This document shows, piece by piece, positions 53,847 to 63,377 of a stretch of DNA of 64,000 nucleotides (its first letter is position 1; every line of letters begins with the position of its first letter). The DNA is from Corynebacterium freiburgense (lineage in GTDB: Bacteria; Actinomycetota; Actinomycetes; Mycobacteriales; Mycobacteriaceae). The notes under the pieces were generated by a model. It was not told the origin of the DNA, made no database searches, and was given only the letters and a program-made list of their open reading frames with translations. A program made the translations under genes and the position numbers. Location of the stretch: positions 1,240,001 through 1,304,000 of the forward strand of contig NZ_CP047355.1 in assembly GCF_030408815.1 (NCBI RefSeq), written 5' to 3'.

Positions 53847-54617
53847 CTAGTCCCACCAAAAACCCCACAGTGACTCATATAGGGTTTGTTTGTATTCCTC
53901 AATATCAAGGATTCCTTGATGAATATTATCTGGGCAGAAGAGTTCATGTTCCTGTGCCAGGAGGTCTACATCACTGTTTGGTGTGGGTGGTTTTGCGACC
54001 TGAAGGGTAAGAAAATCAAAGTCGAGCGACATGAGCACGGCCCCATATCGATCTTCCCAACTGCGCAATACGGTACTAATGTCCGCGCCGGAGTAGTCAT
54101 AATTAATGGCACCGGTCCAACCTACGGCTGCCGGAGCATCGGCCGGTCGCGTTACCGGTACAATTACTAAAGCTGCAAATGTTTGACCCAGCTCCAGTGG
54201 GTTCAGCATGTGTACATTACCGTTGGAAGTACCAGTGGCCAATGCAGCAAACTTGGAGTTTTCGCGTTGGAAGAATCGGAGTGGACCACTGCGGGCTTGT
54301 TGTTTTCCATCAAGTTCACCGCTTTGCCAGGGGCGTTTGATATCTCCATTGAGGCCATTGGTTGCCACTGGCCACAAACCGTGCTGTGGAAAACTTAGGA
54401 CTAACTGTTGCCATAGTTGCTCAAGATTATTGCCCTTTGGCACCAAGGCGGCAACTAGCTCACCAGTTTCTTCGGCGTACACCTCGTTATACAAAATGCC
54501 CCATTGCCTAAGTTGAGAAAGGGATCCAGGTTTTGGTGCGCGAATATCAATTGGGATGGTTTCGAATTTTTGTGCAGTATTCAGGAGCCATGTTTGAGAA
54601 GTAATTTTAGAGTACAA
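53847..54617 (-). CDS. DUF4253-domain protein (paralogue A)
   Basis: 256 residues, soluble. The C-terminal DUF4253 domain (residues about 150-256) is well formed: VPVTRPADAPAAVGWTGAIN, DISTVLRSWEDRYGAVLMSL, and EHELFCPDNIHQG ending in FWWD. Only a TTG (54617) is available as the outermost start, so the true start may be further in. Family function is unknown; DUF4253 proteins often lie in accessory regions, and some are suspected immunity proteins, which is not shown here. Confidence 0.8.
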   Translation of the reverse strand: MYSKITSQTWLLNTAQKFETIPIDIRAPKPGSLSQLRQWGILYNEVYAEETGELVAALVPKGNNLEQLWQQLVLSFPQHGLWPVATNGLNGDIKRPWQSGELDGKQQARSGPLRFFQRENSKFAALATGTSNGNVHMLNPLELGQTFAALVIVPVTRPADAPAAVGWTGAINYDYSGADISTVLRSWEDRYGAVLMSLDFDFLTLQVAKPPTPNSDVDLLAQEHELFCPDNIHQGILDIEEYKQTLYESLWGFWWD

Positions 54618-54670
54618 GGAATAGTTCTTTCGCAGTGGACTAACTTACGACTGATCTTCTATTTTGAATT

Positions 54671-55483
54671 TCAGTCCCACCAAAAGTACCAGCTATTACT
54701 GCCGCGGATTGTGGCTTTGCGCAGTAAGTTGCGATATTCGCAGAGAGTGTCGCTGCCTTGGTGGACCACATCGGGGCAGAACAAAAAATGCTCAATAGCT
54801 AGTGGATTAATAGCCTCCTCTGCTGGTGGTCGTGTGGCTTGAGCAACTAAAGTATCGGTACCCAGATGTGTAATGATTGCCCCAAAGCGTTCTTCCCAGC
54901 TTCGGAGCACGCATGAGATATCTGCGGGCCCGATATTGAAATTAGTACCCCCTAACCAGCCGAGCCTTGCTGGGATGTCTGCTGGTCGGGGAGTGGGTAC
55001 TATAAGCAATGCTTCGTCTGGGAAAATTTCCGGAGTGCTAAGCCACGCTTTCGACGTGGAATTTCCTTGTGCGAGTGTTTGGAACCCTTGGAAATCTGGA
55101 GCATACCACTGTGTATCTTCATCGTTGCTCTGGCGGAGAAAAAACTCTGCTGTAGTATTTACGATGGATTGCTTCGAACTGGTGTAAACAGAAAGAAATG
55201 AGTTATTTCTCACCACATCAGTTTGTGGAGTTATCACTGGCCATAGGCCAGTGCAGGGGAAGGCTTGAACGAGTTCTACCCAAATCGCTTGGAGGTTGCC
55301 CTGTGTGATCAGTCCCGCGATTGGGTGTTGGTGGTGTTCATGGTGCAACAGGGTGTACTGATGCCCCCATTCGACAAGAGTGTGTGGATTGCCACTCGCA
55401 TGTGCCTGGATGTCGGCGCATATCTGGACTTTGGATGTTTGTTGTTTATGCGGCGTTGTTGCTTCTATTAAGGGTTGATTCAC
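54671..55483 (-). CDS. DUF4253-domain protein (paralogue B)
   Basis: 270 residues. Same architecture as its downstream neighbour: VPTPRPADIPARLGWLGGTN, DISCVLRSWEERFGAIITHL, EHFLFCPDVVHQGSD and a terminal YFWWD. GTG 55483 with AGGA nine bases before. The two genes are tandem paralogues that have diverged strongly in their N-terminal halves. Confidence 0.83.
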   Translation of the reverse strand: MNQPLIEATTPHKQQTSKVQICADIQAHASGNPHTLVEWGHQYTLLHHEHHQHPIAGLITQGNLQAIWVELVQAFPCTGLWPVITPQTDVVRNNSFLSVYTSSKQSIVNTTAEFFLRQSNDEDTQWYAPDFQGFQTLAQGNSTSKAWLSTPEIFPDEALLIVPTPRPADIPARLGWLGGTNFNIGPADISCVLRSWEERFGAIITHLGTDTLVAQATRPPAEEAINPLAIEHFLFCPDVVHQGSDTLCEYRNLLRKATIRGSNSWYFWWD

Positions 55484-56065
55484 GGATCAAATCCTAAACT
55501 CAACGCCTAACATCGCGCGTTCTTAGAAAGTTTGTTCTTCTTCTTATTGGGTTGGATTGCTCTTAATTTTGTTAGCTTTTCGACAATATTTCCAAGTCTG
55601 AAACGGAAGAATTTTTGTCCCAAATGCGGTGGTGGGCATTAATTTGTCCGAGCGTACGTTCCAAAATGTATGATATTTAAATTGTGCAACATGTGGTTTT
55701 CTATGTGGATGTGGGTTCCCAATGGTGATCACCAGCTATGACCATTAGTGTTGTTGTAAATTTTGTTAAGCGGTCTGACATGCAGGTGTTTCTTTTGGGG
55801 GCAGGATCATTTGCACTGGTGAGTGAAGAATCTCTCCTCCGGGTCTGCCCGATTGGTCTTGGAGAAACGTGGGAACGGGCATATGATGTTGTCATAAGTC
55901 GAATGATGCGGGCACATTTGGGCATTGCTCCAGTGTTCGGCAATAACCTCGGTTTGCCGTGAACAGTGGCGGACGGAGGATCATATCCAGTGCAACCTTC
56001 CGAAGGTGGCGTCCGCATGAAATGCGCTGATGTTTTTGGGGGGTTCTCAAAAGAAAGGTGTGTTC
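55484..56065. promoter_or_regulatory. ptsG upstream region
   Basis: 580 bp without a supported gene. A perfect 12-bp palindrome TGGTGATCACCA is at 55723-55734 and a nested hairpin at 55969-56016. In C. glutamicum ptsG is controlled by SugR, GlxR and GntR-type regulators from such a region; I see no clear GlxR site (TGTGA-N6-TCACA). Confidence 0.5.
55969..56016 (+). promoter_or_regulatory. nested leader hairpin before ptsG
   Basis: Outer stem GCGGACG (55969-55975) / CGTCCGC (56010-56016); inner palindrome ACCTTC-C-GAAGGT (55995-56007). It ends 49 nt before the ptsG start. It may be an RNA control element, or a binding site. Confidence 0.5.
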
Positions 56066-58099
56066 GTGGCATCTAAAACAATGACCACGTCGCAGTTCAT
56101 CCTTGACAAGGTGGGCGGCGCAGCGAACATTACGAGTTTGACTCACTGTGCAACACGGTTGCGCTTCCAGTTGGCTGACCAAGATCTTGTTGATCAAAAA
56201 GCTCTTGATGGCCACCCTGATGTCTTAGGTGTAGTGCCACAAGGTAATACTGGTCTGCAGGTGGTCATGGGTGGCGGAGTTGCAGAATTCTACCAGGGAA
56301 TTATGCAGCAACCAGGTATGGGTGAAGGTGATCGCCCAGCCGCGGATAATGGCAAGAAAGATTATGGCGGAGTTCGCGGAAAGTATAGCTGGATCGATTA
56401 CTGCTTCGAGTTTCTTTCAGATACCTTCCGTCCAGTGCTTTGGGCGCTGCTTGGCGCTTCGCTGATTATTACTATTCTGGTTTTGTTGGATACGGCAGGC
56501 GTACAGGAATTCCGCGCTGAGCAACAACCACCTACATTCCAATTTATGCATGCAATGTGGCGGTCAGTGTTCTACTTCCTGCCAGTCATGGTGGGTGCAA
56601 CTGCGGCCCGCAAGCTTGGTGCGAATGAATGGGTTGGTGCTGCAATTCCAGCAGCATTGTTAACACCAGAGTTCCTTGCAATGAAGGAGCTGCCGGACAC
56701 TGTAAAGACCACCAATGAAATTGGTACCGAGATTTTTACTGTGGATGTTTTCGGCATTCCAATGGTGCTCAGTGATTATGGTGGACAGGTATTCCCACCG
56801 ATTTTGGCCGCTATTGCATTGTATTGGCTTGAAAAGCTGCTGAAGAAGGTCATTCCTACCTCAGTTCATATGGTCTTCGTTCCATTCTTCTCCTTGCTGA
56901 TCCTGATTCCCGCGACTGCGTTCCTTCTTGGGCCATTCGGCATTGGTGTTGGTAATGGTATTTCTGATTTCTTGAGCGCAGTGAATGGTGTTTCCCCGCT
57001 AATTCTTGCGATAGTTGTTCCATTGCTATACCCATTCTTGGTCCCGCTGGGTCTGCACTGGCCGCTTAACGCCATCATGATTCAAAACATTGCAACCCTT
57101 GGATATGATTTTATTCAGGGCCCGATGGGTGCGTGGAACTTTGCATGTTTCGGTGTTGTTACCGGTGTATTCTTCCTTGCAATTAAAGAACGCAACCGGC
57201 AAATGCGCCAGGTGTCCTTCGGTGGCATGATGGCAGGTTTGCTGGGTGGTATCTCCGAGCCTTCGCTGTACGGTGTATTGCTACGTTTCCGCAAGTCCTA
57301 TATGCGTTTGCTGCCTGGCTGTTTTGCTGGCGGTGTAGTTATGGGTCTGTTTGACGTAAAGGCTCATGCTTTCGTTTTCACCTCGCTGTTCACCATCCCT
57401 GCAATGGATCCGGTGGGTGGATACGCTATTGGTATTGCTGTTGCATTCTTTACTTCCTTCTTCTTGGTCATTTTCTTCGATTACCGCACGAAGGAAGAGA
57501 AGGCTAAGGTGATGGCCGAAATTCGTGAAGCTGAGCAAGCTGAAGCGGAACCAGCTGTGATTTCCAATGCTGTTCCGGCGACCGATGGTGGTGCAGCTAC
57601 TGCTGTGAAAACTGCCCCGGCAAAGACCTCCATCGAGGCTGGTACTTTTGTGAATCTTGCGTCTCCGCTTGAGGGCCGTGCTGTTGCGTTGACTGAAGTT
57701 CCTGATCCTGTATTTGCTGGTGAACGTTTAGGCAAGGGTGTTGCTATTGAGCCAACTGGCAATACAGTGGTTGCACCAGCCGATGCGAAAGTGATGTTGG
57801 TTCAAAAATCTGGCCATGCAGTTGCGCTGCGGCTGGAGTCTGGTGTTGAGCTGCTTATCCATGTCGGTTTGGATACTGTACAGCTAGGTGGCCGAGGCTT
57901 CGAGGTACATGTTGAGCGCAAGCAAGAAGTAAAGGCTGGCGATAAGCTCATTACCTTCGATCCTGAGGTTATTAAAGAAGCTGGTTATCCGTTGATCACG
58001 CCAGTTGTGGTAACTAACCATGCGAAGTTTGAGTCTGTTGAGGGCTTCCCAGCAGATCATGTTGATCTCAGCACTGACATCATCAAGGTTATTGCATAA
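56066..58099 (+). CDS. ptsG: PTS glucose-specific permease EIIBCA
   Basis: 677 residues. Phosphoenolpyruvate-dependent uptake and phosphorylation of glucose. N-terminal EIIB with the phosphocysteine in ITSLTHCATRLRF (about residue 29), an EIIC of about ten helices (WALLGASLIITILVLLD to DYRTKEEKAK), an Ala/Pro-rich linker, and C-terminal EIIA with the catalytic histidine in LLIHVGLDTVQLGG. Order B-C-A and sequence closely follow C. glutamicum PtsG. GTG 56066 (MASKTMTTSQF) follows AAAGGTG. Confidence 0.97.
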   Translation: MASKTMTTSQFILDKVGGAANITSLTHCATRLRFQLADQDLVDQKALDGHPDVLGVVPQGNTGLQVVMGGGVAEFYQGIMQQPGMGEGDRPAADNGKKDYGGVRGKYSWIDYCFEFLSDTFRPVLWALLGASLIITILVLLDTAGVQEFRAEQQPPTFQFMHAMWRSVFYFLPVMVGATAARKLGANEWVGAAIPAALLTPEFLAMKELPDTVKTTNEIGTEIFTVDVFGIPMVLSDYGGQVFPPILAAIALYWLEKLLKKVIPTSVHMVFVPFFSLLILIPATAFLLGPFGIGVGNGISDFLSAVNGVSPLILAIVVPLLYPFLVPLGLHWPLNAIMIQNIATLGYDFIQGPMGAWNFACFGVVTGVFFLAIKERNRQMRQVSFGGMMAGLLGGISEPSLYGVLLRFRKSYMRLLPGCFAGGVVMGLFDVKAHAFVFTSLFTIPAMDPVGGYAIGIAVAFFTSFFLVIFFDYRTKEEKAKVMAEIREAEQAEAEPAVISNAVPATDGGAATAVKTAPAKTSIEAGTFVNLASPLEGRAVALTEVPDPVFAGERLGKGVAIEPTGNTVVAPADAKVMLVQKSGHAVALRLESGVELLIHVGLDTVQLGGRGFEVHVERKQEVKAGDKLITFDPEVIKEAGYPLITPVVVTNHAKFESVEGFPADHVDLSTDIIKVIA

Positions 58100-58113
58100 T
58101 CTGTAGCCAAAAG

Positions 58114-58152
58114 AATTCCCGGCGCCATGGTATTGGGTGCCGGGATTTTTCT
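58114..58152 (+). terminator. intrinsic terminator after ptsG
   Basis: ATTCCCGGC / GCCGGGAT stem with TTTTTCTT following. Its T-tract runs into the TetR promoter -35 box. Confidence 0.88.
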
Positions 58153-58183
58153 TGACCTGAAAAATGTTAGTCACTAACATTTT
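58152..58183 (+). promoter_or_regulatory. TetR promoter fully covered by a perfect palindromic operator
   Basis: -35 TTGACC (58152-58157), 17-bp spacer, -10 TAACAT (58175-58180). A perfect 11-bp inverted repeat AAAATGTTAGT-C-ACTAACATTTT (58161-58183) covers spacer and -10. The start codon at 58188 is 7 nt past the -10, so the mRNA is leaderless. Tight autorepression by the encoded TetR protein is expected. Confidence 0.88.
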
Positions 58184-58187
58184 GGTT

Positions 58188-58727
58188 ATGGGTGTATGGT
58201 CGCAGACTCATCAAAGACTCCAGGAAACTGCGCTGGAGCTATTCCAACTCCGCGGTTACGACGCCGTGACCACTGCGGAAATTGCCAAAGCTGCGGGTGT
58301 GGCCGGGGTGACGTTATTTCGGCATTTTCCCACAAAAGAAAAACTTGTTCTTGGGGATCCGTTTGATCCAGTTATTGCAGAGTTGGTAATGCAGCAACCG
58401 CAAGATTGTTCGCCTTTTGACGCATGCATTCGTGGTGTGCGGCAGGCTATACGGGGCGTCGATACGCCATTATTAGAGCGTCGTCTGCGTATTTTGGTTG
58501 ATTCGGGGATTTCCGCAAGTGCCATAAGCCGAAACAATGAACCAACAATTGACGTAATCGCGGGAGCGTTACGGCAGCGTGGGGCATCTCCAATGCAGTC
58601 TAGAGTGGTGGCTGCAGGTTTTATTGCTGGGCTTAGTGAAGGGTTGTTTACGTGGGCGCAGGCGCCGAACACTGACTTTCAGGAAGCGTTTTTAGAAATC
58701 CTCGCAGCATTGGAAGACGCATGCTAA
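58188..58727 (+). CDS. TetR-family transcriptional regulator
   Basis: 179 residues. N-terminal TetR helix-turn-helix (ALELFQLRGYDAVTTAEIAK, then AAGVAGVTLFRHFPTKEKLV) and a C-terminal ligand-binding helical domain. The ATG at 58188 (MGVWSQTHQRL) is set by the promoter; an earlier ATG at 58164 lies inside the operator. Its end overlaps the ABC ATPase gene by 7 bp, so it governs that transporter operon. Confidence 0.93.
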   Translation: MGVWSQTHQRLQETALELFQLRGYDAVTTAEIAKAAGVAGVTLFRHFPTKEKLVLGDPFDPVIAELVMQQPQDCSPFDACIRGVRQAIRGVDTPLLERRLRILVDSGISASAISRNNEPTIDVIAGALRQRGASPMQSRVVAAGFIAGLSEGLFTWAQAPNTDFQEAFLEILAALEDAC

Positions 58728-59398
58728 CTCTAGAAAATGTGTCTTATGAGCCTACTGGGTTGCGTAATATTTCGTTTTCGGTGGCTGCTGGCAAGGTTGT
58801 TGTTTTAGTTGGTCCTAATGGGGCGGGAAAAACAACATTACTTAAACTAATTTTGGGGGTGTGTCAACCAAGTCTCGGGACAGTGACATATGAGAAACCA
58901 TATCTAACAGGTAATATCGGATTTCTTATTGGGCATGCTGCGGGATATCCAGAACTTACTGTCGAAGAAAACCTACACATTGCAGCATTACTCGCAGGAA
59001 AATACTCGGCTGAACACACCAGACAGGCGATGGACCATTGGGGGCTTGCAGCTCATTCGGCTAAACCTTGGAAGCAACTCTCTACTGGGTTACAACAACG
59101 CGTTGCATTGGCGCGAGTATTTCAATATAACCCTCGGCTGATATTGCTTGACGAGCCAACAAATGCATTGGATCCGGCGGGGATACTCACCGTCCGGCGA
59201 GCTGTGATTGAAAGAGCGAAATACGGTGCAGGCATTATAGTGTGCAGCCACTATCTTGATGAAGTTGCCAGGATCGCAGACCAGATACATGTATTGCATT
59301 ATGGGCGGCTCATTGGGCAGTTAGATCCGGCAGCGCCGGACCTGGAGCGCCAGTTTTTCCAAAGGATTTATAACGATGATTGCAGCGCTGAACATTGA
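58721..59398 (+). CDS. ABC transporter ATPase (TetR-regulated)
   Basis: 225 residues. Walker A GPNGAGKTT, signature LSTGLQQRVALARV, Walker B LILLDEPTNALDP and H-loop CSHYLDEVARIAD. An ABC-2-type export ATPase; drug or peptide efflux is inferred from the TetR control. Overlaps the permease gene by 23 bp. Confidence 0.92.
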   Translation: MLTLENVSYEPTGLRNISFSVAAGKVVVLVGPNGAGKTTLLKLILGVCQPSLGTVTYEKPYLTGNIGFLIGHAAGYPELTVEENLHIAALLAGKYSAEHTRQAMDHWGLAAHSAKPWKQLSTGLQQRVALARVFQYNPRLILLDEPTNALDPAGILTVRRAVIERAKYGAGIIVCSHYLDEVARIADQIHVLHYGRLIGQLDPAAPDLERQFFQRIYNDDCSAEH

Positions 59399-60047
59399 GC
59401 TTCTGAAATTCTACCGCTCTAGTGTAGTTCGATATGGGACCGGAATATACTTTATTGGCTTTTTAGCGCTGTTTGCAATGGTATCTTACGGTTTGCTTTC
59501 CGGAAATAAACAACTATTAGCTAAAGCTGGTATTCACGGCCCGATTGATTGGCCAGCGCTTCTGGTAGTTGCGGGACAACTCGCAACCGGTGGTGGTCTT
59601 TTGACCTGTGGGGTGATCACTACATGGATTTTTGCCCGAGAATTTATGGACCGGACAGTACTTATAATGATTGCTGGTACCGTACCGCGAGGTGATATTG
59701 CTTTGGCGAAATTCATTATTGTTTTCGTCTGGTCAGTGGGGGTACATGCTCTTTTAGCTGCAACGTTGGCTGGTATCGGTGTGGTGCTTGGATTCGGATT
59801 AGATCCACTGCTTATAAAGATAATGGGCTTTGGGGTTTTGGCAATGTGGTTAACTGCACCAGTTGCATGGGTGGCCACGAAAACACGCTCGTACTTTGCG
59901 GGTATTGCTGCGACGATATTTATCGTAGTAGTGGTACAGATGCTTGGGATGTTGCAAATACACTCATTGTTTTTTGCAGGGGCACCATTCGCTATTGCAC
60001 TTGGCATATTTCTCACATGGCGCGGTTGGGTACGGCTGCGGTTATAG
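59376..60047 (+). CDS. ABC-2-type transporter permease
   Basis: 223 residues with six membrane helices. EFMDRTVLIMIAGTVPRGDIALAKF is the intracellular loop typical of ABC-2 permeases. One permease gene implies a homodimer with the preceding ATPase. Substrate unknown. Confidence 0.87.
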   Translation: MIAALNIELLKFYRSSVVRYGTGIYFIGFLALFAMVSYGLLSGNKQLLAKAGIHGPIDWPALLVVAGQLATGGGLLTCGVITTWIFAREFMDRTVLIMIAGTVPRGDIALAKFIIVFVWSVGVHALLAATLAGIGVVLGFGLDPLLIKIMGFGVLAMWLTAPVAWVATKTRSYFAGIAATIFIVVVVQMLGMLQIHSLFFAGAPFAIALGIFLTWRGWVRLRL

Positions 60048-60100
60048 AATCACGTTTGCAGTAGCGACCAAGCGCGGGTTTTCCTTGTAGGTTGGAGAAT

Positions 60101-60703
60101 ATGGCGATACGAAAAATCGGACTCACAGGCGGAATAGGTAGTGGAAAATCAACGGTAGCTAAACTTTTGGAAAAGCAAGGATTCTGCATTATTGATGCGG
60201 ATCAAATTGCCCGCGATATTGTCGAACCGGGCCAACCTGCACTTGCGGAGCTCGTCAAAGCTTTTGGTAGCGGAATCCTTTTGGAAGACGGTTCGTTACA
60301 CCGTGGTGAGCTGGCTCGATTGGCTTTTAGTTCAGAAGAATCGACTGCTCTGCTAAATGCTATTACGCACCCGAAAATCACAGCTGAAACACAACGCCGT
60401 TTTGCCGATGCAGAGGCGCAAGGTTTTGCCGAAATAGTATATGACATGCCCTTATTGGTAGACAACGGGTTACATAAGGATATGGATTTTGTGGTGGTAG
60501 TGGATGCTGAACCTGAAGTGCGTATTGATCGTTTAGTGAGGTATCGTGGCCTGGATGAGGATGACGCACGGCGTCGATTAGGTGCTCAACTTACTGATGC
60601 TGAACGCAATGCTGTGGCCGATATGGTGATCGATAATAATGGCGAAATTGAGGCTTTAGTGCCGCAAGTCGATGAGCTTGTGCGGCGGATTCGCCTACCA
60701 TAG
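60101..60703 (+). CDS. coaE: dephospho-CoA kinase
   Basis: 200 residues. Last step of coenzyme A synthesis. P-loop [22 protein letters not shown] and the CoA-binding [12 protein letters not shown] 60101 preferred to the in-frame TTG at 60092; GGTTGGAG precedes it. uvrB starts 5 bp after the stop, the usual actinobacterial order. Confidence 0.96.
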   Translation: MAIRKIGLTGGIGSGKSTVAKLLEKQGFCIIDADQIARDIVEPGQPALAELVKAFGSGILLEDGSLHRGELARLAFSSEESTALLNAITHPKITAETQRRFADAEAQGFAEIVYDMPLLVDNGLHKDMDFVVVVDAEPEVRIDRLVRYRGLDEDDARRRLGAQLTDAERNAVADMVIDNNGEIEALVPQVDELVRRIRLP

Positions 60704-60708
60704 GGGTC

Positions 60709-62796
60709 ATGGCTTTCGCTGCTGAACAACCTGTAGTTTCTGTTTCTGAGTTTCGTCCCGTCGGAGATATTGAAAGGACCGACGGAAAATTCGAAGTTGT
60801 GTCTGATTACCAGCCCGCGGGCGATCAACCAACAGCAATTAAAGAATTAGCGGAACGAATCAATCGGGGGGAGCGGGACATCGTACTCCTCGGCGCTACG
60901 GGTACCGGTAAATCCGCTACGGCTGCCTGGCTTATTGAGCAGGTACAGCGCCCAACATTGGTAATGGCGCCCAATAAAACCCTGGCAGCACAGCTTGCCA
61001 ATGAGCTAAAGCAACTCCTACCCAATAATGCGGTTGAGTATTTTGTTAGCTACTACGACTACTACCAACCCGAGGCTTATATTGCGCAAACGGATACCTA
61101 TATTGAAAAAGATTCCTCTATAAATGAGGATGTTGAGCGCCTTCGTCACTCCGCTACTTCAAATTTGCTTTCGCGTCGAGATGTGGTTGTGGTGAGTTCT
61201 GTTTCCTGTATTTACGGTCTGGGCACCCCGCAATCCTATTTAGACCGTTCGGTAGTGCTCCATACCGGGCAAGAGGTGGAACGCGATCGGTTTTTACGAT
61301 TACTTGTGGATATCCAATATGGGCGTAACGACGTCGCGTTCACTCGCGGTACCTTCCGGGTAAAGGGTGACACTGTGGATATTATCCCCGCCTACGAAGA
61401 ACTTGCTGTGCGAGTTGAATTTTTCGGTGATGAGATCGACGCTTTGTACTACATTCATCCACTTACAGGTGAAGTGATCCGCCAAAGTGAAGAGGTTCGA
61501 ATCTTTCCCGCCACACATTATGTTGCGGGGCCAGAGCGCATGGAAAAAGCCGTCGCGGCCATAAAAGACGAACTCGCAGAACGCCTTGAAGATTTAGAAA
61601 ATCGGGGCAAACTCCTTGAAGCCCAGCGGTTGAGAATGCGCACAGAATACGATCTTGAAATGATCGAACAAGTAGGATTCTGCTCTGGCATTGAAAACTA
61701 CTCAAGGCATATCGACGGCCGCGCTGCAGGCTCGGCGCCAGCTACGCTTATTGATTATTTTCCGGAAGATTTTCTAACGATTATTGATGAGTCGCATGTA
61801 ACCGTCCCGCAAATTGGCGGTATGTATGAAGGCGATGCTTCCAGAAAGCGAAACCTTGTAGATTTTGGATTCCGACTACCCTCAGCGCTGGATAACCGAC
61901 CATTGACGTGGCAAGAGTTTGATGACCGAAAAGGCCAGTGCGTGTATATGTCTGCGACTCCCGGTGACTATGAAATTGCAGCATCGGGTGGAGAATTTGT
62001 AGAGCAGGTAATTCGTCCAACAGGGCTTGTAGACCCGAAAGTGGTGGTAAAGCCCACTAAAGGGCAAATTGATGATCTTATTTCGGAGATTCGAATTCGA
62101 ACTGACAAAAACGAGCGCATTTTGGTTACCACATTGACCAAAAAGATGGCGGAAGATCTTACGGACTATTTACTTGAACATGGTGTAAAAGTTCGTTACC
62201 TTCACTCTGATATTGATACCTTGCAACGTGTAGAGTTACTTCGCCAACTGCGTCTTGGGGAATACGACGTATTAGTGGGTATTAATCTCCTACGCGAAGG
62301 CCTGGACTTACCCGAAGTATCACTTGTAGCAATTTTGGACGCCGATAAAGAAGGATTCCTTCGCTCGACCCGGTCACTTATTCAGACTATTGGTCGCGCT
62401 GCCCGGAATGTTGCTGGCGAAGTTCATATGTATGCGGATAAAATCACCGATTCCATGCAACAAGCAATCGATGAAACAGAACGCCGCAGGGCACGGCAGA
62501 TTGCATATAACGAAGAACACGGCATCGATCCACAGCCGCTCCGCAAGAAAATCGCAGATATTCTCGATCAAGTGTATGAAGATGCGCCAACTGCAGCAAA
62601 TGGTGATATTGCTGTGGTTGAACGTCCGGATGTTAGCGATATGCCACAGGATCAAGTACAAAAACTCATTGACGAACTCACCGCTCAAATGGGTGCTGCA
62701 GCACGCGAATTAAAGTTTGAACTCGCGGGACGCCTTCGAGATGAAATAGCAGATCTGAAAAAAGAACTGCGGGGTATGAAGGAAGCCGGTATTTAA
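60709..62796 (+). CDS. uvrB: excinuclease ABC subunit B
   Basis: 695 residues. Damage-verifying helicase of nucleotide excision repair. Walker [14 protein letters not shown], beta-hairpin [11 protein letters not shown], Walker B IIDESH, helicase motifs [20 protein letters not shown] and QTIGRAARN, and the C-terminal UvrC-binding UVR motif ([20 protein letters not shown], continuing to LRDEIADLK). Confidence 0.98.
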   Translation: MAFAAEQPVVSVSEFRPVGDIERTDGKFEVVSDYQPAGDQPTAIKELAERINRGERDIVLLGATGTGKSATAAWLIEQVQRPTLVMAPNKTLAAQLANELKQLLPNNAVEYFVSYYDYYQPEAYIAQTDTYIEKDSSINEDVERLRHSATSNLLSRRDVVVVSSVSCIYGLGTPQSYLDRSVVLHTGQEVERDRFLRLLVDIQYGRNDVAFTRGTFRVKGDTVDIIPAYEELAVRVEFFGDEIDALYYIHPLTGEVIRQSEEVRIFPATHYVAGPERMEKAVAAIKDELAERLEDLENRGKLLEAQRLRMRTEYDLEMIEQVGFCSGIENYSRHIDGRAAGSAPATLIDYFPEDFLTIIDESHVTVPQIGGMYEGDASRKRNLVDFGFRLPSALDNRPLTWQEFDDRKGQCVYMSATPGDYEIAASGGEFVEQVIRPTGLVDPKVVVKPTKGQIDDLISEIRIRTDKNERILVTTLTKKMAEDLTDYLLEHGVKVRYLHSDIDTLQRVELLRQLRLGEYDVLVGINLLREGLDLPEVSLVAILDADKEGFLRSTRSLIQTIGRAARNVAGEVHMYADKITDSMQQAIDETERRRARQIAYNEEHGIDPQPLRKKIADILDQVYEDAPTAANGDIAVVERPDVSDMPQDQVQKLIDELTAQMGAAARELKFELAGRLRDEIADLKKELRGMKEAGI

Positions 62797-62872
62797 CCCT
62801 CAATACAGATTGAAAATCCATATCGGGTGCTAGGATGTTAACGGCTTACAAGACCCATTGGGAAGGTTCATA

Positions 62873-63313
62873 ATGAGCGAATATAACAAAATTGTTGTCG
62901 GTACCGACGGCTCCAAGTCTTCGATGCTTGCTGTAAAGCGCGCTGCTGCAATCGCAGCTGCGTTCGACGCAACACTGATTATCGGTTGTGCGTACTACGA
63001 AAATAAAGAGGCTGCTTCCAAGACACTGCGTCAAGATTCCGTAACAGTGCTCGGCGATGACCCCGCTCTGAAAAACCTTGAATCCGCTAAAGAAGCGGCA
63101 CAAGCGGTTGGGGCAACCAATATCGAAACCTATATCAAGTCAGGAACCCCGGTTGAAGCTCTTATGAGCATTGTTAATGAGCACCAAGCTGATCTGCTCG
63201 TAGTTGGTAACCGTGGCATTAACTCGTTGACTGGTCGTCTGCTTGGTTCAGTTCCAGCTGATGTTGCGCGTCAATCACAGTGCGACGTAATGATTGTGCA
63301 TACTGTGAACTAA
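62873..63313 (+). CDS. universal stress protein, UspA family
   Basis: 146 residues. One Usp domain with the ATP-binding signature G-2X-G-9X-G-S (GNRGINSLTGRLLGSVP). N-terminal KIVVGTDGSKSS. GGAAGG precedes the ATG at 62873. Between uvrB and a HelD-like gene, as in other corynebacteria. Confidence 0.95.
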   Translation: MSEYNKIVVGTDGSKSSMLAVKRAAAIAAAFDATLIIGCAYYENKEAASKTLRQDSVTVLGDDPALKNLESAKEAAQAVGATNIETYIKSGTPVEALMSIVNEHQADLLVVGNRGINSLTGRLLGSVPADVARQSQCDVMIVHTVN

Positions 63314-63334
63314 ATATCTGGAGAATTACTCATT

Positions 63335-63369
63335 ATGCCGCTGGGTAGCATTTTGCTATTCAGCGGCAT
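63335..63369. terminator. bidirectional hairpin terminator
   Basis: ATGCCGCTG (63335-63343) / CAGCGGCAT (63361-63369) with an inner GTAGC-ATTTT-GCTAT. It lies between convergent genes. Confidence 0.7.
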
Positions 63370-63377
63370 TGAAGTAA

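Noticed and set aside
55484..56065. A GlxR (cAMP) box upstream of ptsG
   Set aside because: No sequence close to TGTGA-N6-TCACA is present in the spacer.
55701..56072. A 123-codon minus-strand frame and a 74-codon plus-strand frame before ptsG
   Set aside because: No ribosome binding site, unusual composition and no recognisable domain; the region contains the ptsG leader.
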